48,996 nt of DNA, from positions 1 to 48,996 of the forward strand of contig CAMVAI010000015.1 in assembly GCA_947165435.1 (NCBI GenBank), read 5' to 3'. The notes below the pieces were generated by a model. The model was not told where the DNA came from. It saw nothing but the letters and a program-made list of their open reading frames with translations, and did no database searches. Shown here one piece after another: positions 44,402 through 48,996 of the stretch. Numbering within the stretch: the first letter of the stretch is position 1; each line of letters opens with the position of its first letter. The stretch comes from an uncultured Prevotella sp. (GTDB lineage Bacteria > Bacteroidota > Bacteroidia > Bacteroidales > Bacteroidaceae). A program made the position numbers and the translations under genes.

Positions 44402-44992
44402 ATGAGAAAACAAGTATTCATATATTTCCTGTTTGCCCTGCTGCCCCTTTCGGCGCAGACCGCCAAGCAAGTGCTCGACAAGACGGCAGCCCTTGTAGCC
44501 AACAAGCAGGGCGCACGGGCAGCATTCAGCATCAAGGGCGGCAACTTCAACACCTCCGGCGACTTTGCCGTGAAGGGGCGCATGTTCCGCGCCACCACCC
44601 CGCAGGCCACCATCTGGTTCGACGGCAAGACACAGTGGACCTATGTGAAGGGCAACGACGAGGTGAACGTGTCGAACCCCACGGAATCCGAGCTGGCCAG
44701 CATCAACCCCTACCACTTCATCTACATGTATCAAAACGGCTACACCAGCACAGTTCAGAAGAAAGGCTCCAGCTACGAGGTACACCTGACGGCTACGGGC
44801 AAGAAGAGCATCAGCGAGGCTTACGTCACCGTTGACAGGAAGACCAGCGCGCCCTCGCAGATTCGCTTCAAGCAGAAGAGCGGCTGGACCACCATCGACA
44901 TCCGGCAGTTCAAGACCGCCAAGCTCAGCGATGCCATGTTCCGCTTCAACTCGAAAGACTTTCCCACCGCCGAAGTGATAGACCTGCGATGA
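44402..44992 (+). CDS. LolA-like outer-membrane lipoprotein carrier protein
   Basis: 196 residues with signal peptide MRKQVFIYFLFALLPLSA. The mature part follows the LolA half-barrel pattern: KQVLDKTAALVANKQGARAA, FRATTPQATIWFDGKTQWTY, INPYHFIYMYQNGYTSTVQK, and a C-terminal IDIRQFKTAKLSDAMFRFNS. In LolA-type proteins this shuttles lipoproteins across the periplasm; Bacteroidetes carry several paralogues, so the exact cargo is uncertain. It follows ftsK, an order seen in related genomes. The ATG directly abuts the heptad array. Confidence 0.88.
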   Translation: MRKQVFIYFLFALLPLSAQTAKQVLDKTAALVANKQGARAAFSIKGGNFNTSGDFAVKGRMFRATTPQATIWFDGKTQWTYVKGNDEVNVSNPTESELASINPYHFIYMYQNGYTSTVQKKGSSYEVHLTATGKKSISEAYVTVDRKTSAPSQIRFKQKSGWTTIDIRQFKTAKLSDAMFRFNSKDFPTAEVIDLR

Positions 44993-45093
44993 AACCGGCA
45001 TTTTTTTGACAAAACAACGAACGGCAACAGTAAATCGACATTATTTTCACAAAACTACAAACGACTACAGTAAAAAAAGATAAAAGTAAAGCC

Positions 45094-46587
45094 ATGAATC
45101 GTCTGCAACTCTTTTTAGTCCTACGCAAGCACAAGAAGCTTAGCGACAAGCGTCACCCCATGTTCGAGGCCAACCAGTACGGCAAGCTGTTCGGATATAT
45201 CGTGGTGGCCATTCTGGCCATCGAGTTCATAGCTCTTGGCACCTTCCTCGGATGGGTGGCAGCCCAGGACGACGTGCCTGAGCTGATACTCTACGTCACC
45301 CCCTTCCTGCTCGTGTTCGACTTTGCCGCACGCTTTGCCACCCAGCAGACACCGCTCATGCTCGTCAAGCCCTACCTGCTCACCCCCGTCAGCAAATATA
45401 CCGCCATCGAGTGCTTCCTTGTGTCGCAGGCCTTAGACTGGGGCAACCTGGTGTGGATGACGGTATTCCTGCCCTATACGTTCATCGTGTGGTGCGGCGG
45501 TCTCACCCTCTGGGCCGCCTTAGGCTCCCTGCTCTTGCTCCACCTCATGGTGGTGGTCAACGGACAATGGTATCTGCTGGTGCGCACGCTAGTGAACCAG
45601 CATATACTCTGGTGGCTCTTGCCCATCGCCTGCTATGCCGCCCTGATACTGCCCCTCGTGCTGCTGCCCGACGACATCATAGACCCCTTCTTCGACGCGA
45701 TGGGCGATTTCACCACACACTACGGCAACGTCTGGTGGCTCTTCCTCGTCTATGCCGTGCTCTTCACGCTGCTGTTCCTGCTGAACCGCAACGTGCAGAT
45801 GCGACTCATCTACAGCGAGATTTCACGCCACGAGAAGACCACGCTGAAGCACGTGTCAGAGTTTCAGGCCCTGAACCGTTTCGGACAGATAGGTGAATAC
45901 CTGAAGCTGGAAATCAAGAGCACCATGCGCAACAAGGCCATACGCACCCGCTTCATACAGGGGGTGTGCTTCATCTCGTTCTTCGCGCTGGCCATCGCCT
46001 TCCTCGACATCTACAAGTCGTCGTTTGAGCGTAACTTCTTCTGCCTCTATGCCTTCATCTTCTTCGGTGCCGTCAACTTGACCAAGGTAATGTGCCCCGA
46101 GGGCAACTATATCGACCTGCTGATGGTACACCGCGAGAACATTCTCACGCTGCTGCGCGCCAAGTATTATTACTACTGCGCCGTACTCGTGCTGCCGCTG
46201 CTCATCATGTCGATACCCGTCATCGCAGGCAAGTTCTCTGTACTCATGCTGCTGGCCTATCTCTTCACGGCTACAGGGCCCATCTACTGCATGCTGTTCC
46301 AGATGGCTGTCTATAACAAGGACACGCTGCCGCTGAACGAGAAGATTACCGGCAAGAACCAGATAGAGAACAAGTGGCAGGCCATCCTCTCAATGGTGGC
46401 CATGTTTGTGCCTGTCATCTTCGTGATGACCATACAGGCCTTCTTCGATGCCGACACGGCCTACCTCATCATGATTGCCGTCGGACTGGCCTTCACGCTG
46501 TCCGAGCACTACTGGATGCGTAATATCTACCGCCGCATGATGCGCCGCCGCTACCAGAACCTCGAAGGCTTCCACGCCACGAGATAG
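45094..46587 (+). CDS. DUF5687 family polytopic membrane protein
   Basis: 497-residue inner-membrane protein with about 12 hydrophobic helices, resembling the DUF5687 family, which looks like a permease of ABC-2 type. Features: FEANQYGKLFGYIVVAILAI near the start, the conserved FLVSQALDWGNLVWM, a central cytoplasmic loop (EYLKLEIKSTMRNKAIRTRF), and a second membrane half. No ABC ATPase gene lies next to it, so if it is a permease its ATPase is elsewhere or lost. It starts 101 bases after the LolA-like gene. Function unproven. Confidence 0.82.
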   Translation: MNRLQLFLVLRKHKKLSDKRHPMFEANQYGKLFGYIVVAILAIEFIALGTFLGWVAAQDDVPELILYVTPFLLVFDFAARFATQQTPLMLVKPYLLTPVSKYTAIECFLVSQALDWGNLVWMTVFLPYTFIVWCGGLTLWAALGSLLLLHLMVVVNGQWYLLVRTLVNQHILWWLLPIACYAALILPLVLLPDDIIDPFFDAMGDFTTHYGNVWWLFLVYAVLFTLLFLLNRNVQMRLIYSEISRHEKTTLKHVSEFQALNRFGQIGEYLKLEIKSTMRNKAIRTRFIQGVCFISFFALAIAFLDIYKSSFERNFFCLYAFIFFGAVNLTKVMCPEGNYIDLLMVHRENILTLLRAKYYYYCAVLVLPLLIMSIPVIAGKFSVLMLLAYLFTATGPIYCMLFQMAVYNKDTLPLNEKITGKNQIENKWQAILSMVAMFVPVIFVMTIQAFFDADTAYLIMIAVGLAFTLSEHYWMRNIYRRMMRRRYQNLEGFHATR

Positions 46588-46598
46588 AGGTCTGAGGT

Positions 46599-46715
46599 CT
46601 AAGGTCAAAGGACTAAGGTCAAAGGACTAAGGTCAAAGGACTAAGGTCTAAGCACAAAGGTGCCAAAGGTCAAATCATCAACTTCAAACTTCAAATTTCA
46701 AACTTCAAACTTCAA
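46599..46715. repeat. 14-bp and 7-bp tandem repeats before the DUF4491 gene
   Basis: CTAAGGTCAAAGGA (14 bp, two heptads) at 46599, 46613 and 46627, with a variant at 46641. Then ACTTCAA-type heptads run from 46681 to 46715 (five copies, one ATTTCAA). Two unrelated heptad words sit in the same spacer, ending 6 bases before the ATG. Confidence 0.9.
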
Positions 46716-46721
46716 ACATAA

Positions 46722-47111
46722 ATGTATTTCACAGGCATCATCATAGCCGTTTGCACATTCCTCACCATCGGCATCTGGCACCCCATCGTCATCAAGACCG
46801 AATACCACTGGGGCACACGGCCCTGGGTGGTTTACCTCATCATCGGACTGGCCAGCATCCTTGGAGCCCTTTTCGTCGAGAATACCATCCTCTCGGCAGT
46901 CATAGGTGTCTTCGGGGCCTCGGCACTATGGGGCATCGGCGAGCTGTTCTCGCAGAAGAAGCGCGTACAGAAGGGCTGGTTCCCCATGAATCCTAAACGC
47001 CGCCACGAGTACCCGCCCATCGACAAGAACGAGACGCTCTGCCCCATTCACCACGGACGCAGCATCTATGCCATCGACGACGAAGGTCAGGCACACGACA
47101 GCGAGCAGTAA
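46722..47111 (+). CDS. DUF4491 family membrane protein
   Basis: 129-residue small membrane protein of the DUF4491 family. Three hydrophobic helices (FTGIIIAVCTFLTIGIWHP; WVVYLIIGLASILGALFV; TILSAVIGVFGASALWGIGE) are followed by a basic cytoplasmic tail with PMNPKRRHEYPPID. Common in Bacteroidales beside rlmH, as here (21-base gap). No function known. The start ATG comes 6 bases after the ACTTCAA heptad array. Confidence 0.88.
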   Translation: MYFTGIIIAVCTFLTIGIWHPIVIKTEYHWGTRPWVVYLIIGLASILGALFVENTILSAVIGVFGASALWGIGELFSQKKRVQKGWFPMNPKRRHEYPPIDKNETLCPIHHGRSIYAIDDEGQAHDSEQ

Positions 47112-47132
47112 ACCCCAACGGCAACAGACGCG

Positions 47133-47603
47133 ATGAAGACCATTCTCATACAAGTGGGCAAGACCACCGACAAGCATTTCTCGGCAGGCATCGACGACTA
47201 TATCCGTCGCATCAGCCATTACATGCCGTTCGAGGTGGTCACCATCCCCGAGCTGAAGAACACCAAGAGTCTCTCCGAAGAGCAGCAGAAACAGCAGGAA
47301 GGCGAACTGATTCTACGGCTGCTGCAGCCCTCCGACACCGTAGTGCTGCTCGACGAGCACGGACAGCAGCCGCGCAGCATCGAGCTGGCCGGATGGCTCG
47401 CCCGGAAGCAGCAGACAGCCCGCCGACTGGTGTTCGTCATCGGCGGCCCGTACGGTTTCGCCCGTGAGGTCTATCAGCGTGCCAACGAGCAGCTGTCGCT
47501 GTCGAAGATGACCTTCTCCCACCAGTTGATACGCCTCTGCTTCACCGAGCAGATCTATCGCGCCTGCACCATCATCAAGGGCGAGCCCTACCACCATGAA
47601 TAA
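47133..47603 (+). CDS. rlmH: 23S rRNA (pseudouridine1915-N3)-methyltransferase RlmH
   Basis: 156-residue SPOUT-class methyltransferase acting on pseudouridine 1915 in helix 69 of 23S rRNA, in assembled ribosomes. The SAM-binding trefoil knot shows VLLDEHGQ, VFVIGGPYGF (GGPYG at 104-108) and LSLSKMTFSHQLIRLCFTEQ; the C-terminus EPYHHE is the conserved end. Normal length and start. Co-directional with DUF4491 upstream and a patatin gene downstream. Confidence 0.97.
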   Translation: MKTILIQVGKTTDKHFSAGIDDYIRRISHYMPFEVVTIPELKNTKSLSEEQQKQQEGELILRLLQPSDTVVLLDEHGQQPRSIELAGWLARKQQTARRLVFVIGGPYGFAREVYQRANEQLSLSKMTFSHQLIRLCFTEQIYRACTIIKGEPYHHE

Positions 47604-47622
47604 GTGTGTGGCAAAGTTTCTG

Positions 47623-47676
47623 GGTTCAAGGTTCAGGGTTTCAAGATTTCAAGAATTCAAGATTTCAAGATTTTAA
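47623..47676. repeat. GGTTCAA/GATTTCAA repeats between rlmH and the patatin gene
   Basis: Two heptads (GGTTCAA, GGTTCAG) followed by five octamers of the GATTTCAA type (47637-47676). The array ends about 19 bases before the patatin ATG. Confidence 0.85.
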
Positions 47677-47695
47677 ATAAAAGTTTCGTTGCATC

Positions 47696-48556
47696 ATGAC
47701 ACAGCAGGACGTAGCATTGGTACTGTCGAGCGGAGGCGCACGGGGGCTGGCCCATATCGGGGCCATCGAGGTGCTGGAGCAGCAGGGCTACCGCATTACC
47801 TCGATAGCCGGTTGCTCGATGGGGGCACTCATCGGCGGCGTGTATGCCACCGGGAAGCTGGAGCAGTTTCGCGAGTGGATGAAGACCATCGACCGCAAGC
47901 GCATGCTGGAGCTGACCGACTTCTCGCTCAGCCTGAACCACCTGGTCAAGGGTTCGCGCATCATCGAGGCCATCATGGAGTTTGTGCCCGACGTACCCAT
48001 CGAGCAGCTGCCCATCCCCTACTGCGCCGTAGCCACCGACTGGAACACGGGCCGCGAGGTACTCTTCCGGCGTGGCAGCCTCTTCCAGGCCATACGTGCC
48101 TCTATCTCGCTGCCCTCGTTCTACGAGCCGGTACACCGCGACGGCATGATACTCATCGACGGCGGGGTGACCAACCCTATCCCCCTCAACCGCGTGGAGC
48201 GGCGCGACGGCGACATCCTCGTGGGCATCGACGTCAGCGGCCACGACTACGCGGCTCAGTCGAAGATACAGCACGAACTGGCCGAAAAGCGCAAGCACAG
48301 CTCATCGCTTTCGCAACAGATACTGAACAAGCTACTACCCGACAACATCGAGTTCAACTACTACTCAATGCTCTCGCGCGTCAACTCCATCATGATTCGG
48401 CAGAACTCACTGCTCATGGCGCAGTTGATGAAACCCGACGTACTGGTGGACATCCAGATGAGCCGTTTCACCACCTTCGACTTCGACAAGTCGGAGAAAA
48501 TCATAGCCATCGGCAGACAGAAAACGCAGCAGACACTCGACAGGAGGGCACCATAA
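47696..48556 (+). CDS. Patatin-like phospholipase family protein
   Basis: 286-residue lipid acyl hydrolase of the patatin/RssA type. The oxyanion loop is LSSGGARGLAHIGAIEVLEQ (SGGARG), the nucleophile Ser41 lies in AGCSMGALIGG, and the dyad Asp155 in LIDGGVTNPIP. No signal peptide is seen, so it is probably cytoplasmic or membrane-associated. The C-terminal 80 residues are helical and lack a recognised domain. It starts 92 bases after rlmH. The second composite repeat element follows 130 bases later. Confidence 0.92.
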   Translation: MTQQDVALVLSSGGARGLAHIGAIEVLEQQGYRITSIAGCSMGALIGGVYATGKLEQFREWMKTIDRKRMLELTDFSLSLNHLVKGSRIIEAIMEFVPDVPIEQLPIPYCAVATDWNTGREVLFRRGSLFQAIRASISLPSFYEPVHRDGMILIDGGVTNPIPLNRVERRDGDILVGIDVSGHDYAAQSKIQHELAEKRKHSSSLSQQILNKLLPDNIEFNYYSMLSRVNSIMIRQNSLLMAQLMKPDVLVDIQMSRFTTFDFDKSEKIIAIGRQKTQQTLDRRAP

Positions 48557-48686
48557 CACAAGGGGCATGCCGTCCACGACACTCCCATTATAGCCGTTCC
48601 GCGTGTAGTGCTTCCAGTCGTTAACCGGTATCGTGCTCTCGTCGATGTGACGATATATGGAGGAGAGCTATATAAGCGAAAGAAAA

Positions 48687-48779
48687 AAACATCCCGCACA
48701 TCCCGCACATCTCGCACGTGATCTCTGGGACTGTTGAAAGTTTTTTACGTGCGAGATGTGCGGGATGTGCGGGATGTTT
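48687..48779. repeat. 33-bp perfect inverted repeat
   Basis: Bases 48687-48719 are the exact reverse complement of 48747-48779, around a 27-base loop. The arm is made of repeated GTGCGRGATG words (for example GCGAGATGTGCGGGATG), so it is both an inverted and an internal direct repeat. Confidence 0.95.
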
Positions 48780-48812
48780 CCCTGGTATTACATATTATAT
48801 ATATTTACGTCC

Positions 48813-48841
48813 AAAAAATCCCGATGAAATCGGGGATTTTT
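48813..48841. terminator. Terminator-like hairpin in copy 2 of the composite element
   Basis: An A-run, then CCCGAT, loop GAA, ATCGGGG and a T-run. With A-run and T-run on opposite sides it could stop transcription in both directions. The equivalent in copy 1 is at 30866-30893. Confidence 0.55.
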
Positions 48842-48902
48842 GCGAGGGGAGGGCGGATGTCGGATGAGAAATCCGACCAAAGGACGAAGACCCACGGCGG
48901 AC

Positions 48903-48996
48903 ATGGAGAGGCTACTAATTTTCGTGGAGAGGCTCCCGGCAATCGTGGAGAGGCTACTAATTTTCGTGGAGAGGCTCCTGGTGATCGTGGAGAGGC
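48903..48996. repeat. 21-bp tandem array, copy 2 (continues past the right edge)
   Basis: Units start at 48903, 48924, 48945, 48966 and 48987 (cut after GTGGAGAGGC). The first begins ATGGAGAGGC. The order is A B A B, the same A (ACTAATTTTC) and B (GGTGATC-like) types as copy 1. Confidence 0.93.

Larger units (their letters stand above)
48557..48996. other. Composite repeat element, copy 2 (cut by the window edge), in gene-free sequence
   Basis: 48557-48686 holds nothing recognised. 48687-48779 is the 33-bp inverted repeat with its loop. An AT-rich stretch ending ATATATTTACG follows, then a hairpin TCCCGATGAAATCGGGG with A- and T-runs (48813-48841), about 60 bp of unique sequence, and a 21-bp array from 48903 to the edge. 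Order and orientation match copy 1 at 30627-31065. Confidence 0.88.

Noticed and set aside
1..48996. tRNA genes, insertion sequences, prophage or toxin-antitoxin modules
   Set aside because: No cloverleaf with a CCA-adjacent pattern, no transposase, integrase or phage protein, and no paired small toxin-antitoxin genes were seen; a covariance-model scan would settle the tRNA question.

Overview
This window looks like chromosome from a fairly GC-rich member of the Bacteroidales, most likely Prevotellaceae. The evidence is lineage-typical families (BspA-type leucine-rich repeats, DUF4494, DUF4491, DUF5687, DUF4738, HU-CCDC81/SPOR proteins, a Rho with a long disordered insert), repeated use of the Bacteroidetes -7 promoter box TAnnTTTG, and almost no Shine-Dalgarno-like sequence before start codons. 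No species can be assigned from the sequence alone. I see no phage, transposase, CRISPR array or tRNA.

Layout. 1-1.6 kb (minus): a secreted YD-repeat mini-protein and the start of a BspA-like surface protein that runs off the left edge. 1.7-4.4 kb (plus): a copper-type P-ATPase that seems to lack its nucleotide-binding domain, then a flavodoxin/ferredoxin fusion. 4.5-8.3 kb (minus): YggS, DUF4494, a membrane pseudokinase and a YihY/BrkB protein, probably one transcript. 8.4-8.85 kb (minus): RNase P RNA, divergent from valS across an 18-bp inverted repeat. 8.9-20 kb (plus): valS, a PIF1-like helicase, rho, rsmG and carB. 20.6-25.6 kb (plus): purL and two half-size chromate transporters. 25.7-30.6 kb: an FMN-binding protein (minus) and a 1451-residue multi-module glycoside hydrolase (plus). 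31.2-34.9 kb (minus): amidase, DUF4738 lipoprotein, UDP-sugar dehydrogenase, RfbC. 35-36.7 kb (plus): a SPOR protein and an FHA protein. 36.7-41.5 kb (minus): EamA transporter, TruA, TilS, an RlmI-like methyltransferase and a 3'-5' exonuclease, tightly packed or overlapping. 41.8-48.6 kb (plus): FtsK, a LolA-like protein, DUF5687, DUF4491, RlmH and a patatin.

Most genes are housekeeping: RNA modification and processing (rnpB, rsmG, rlmH, rlmI-like, truA, tilS), translation (valS), transcription termination (rho), chromosome segregation (ftsK), and pyrimidine and purine synthesis (carB, purL). The unusual material is mostly between genes. (1) A composite element occurs twice in the same orientation, about 18 kb apart (30.6-31.07 kb and 48.68 kb to the right edge). 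It has GTGCGAGATGTGCGGGATG-type inverted repeats, an AT-rich segment, a TCCCGATGAAATCG hairpin and an array of alternating 21-bp units. (2) Tandem repeats with a 7-bp or related period fill many spacers directly before start codons, and one array sits inside the purL coding sequence. These two repeat systems are the best candidates here for something undescribed.
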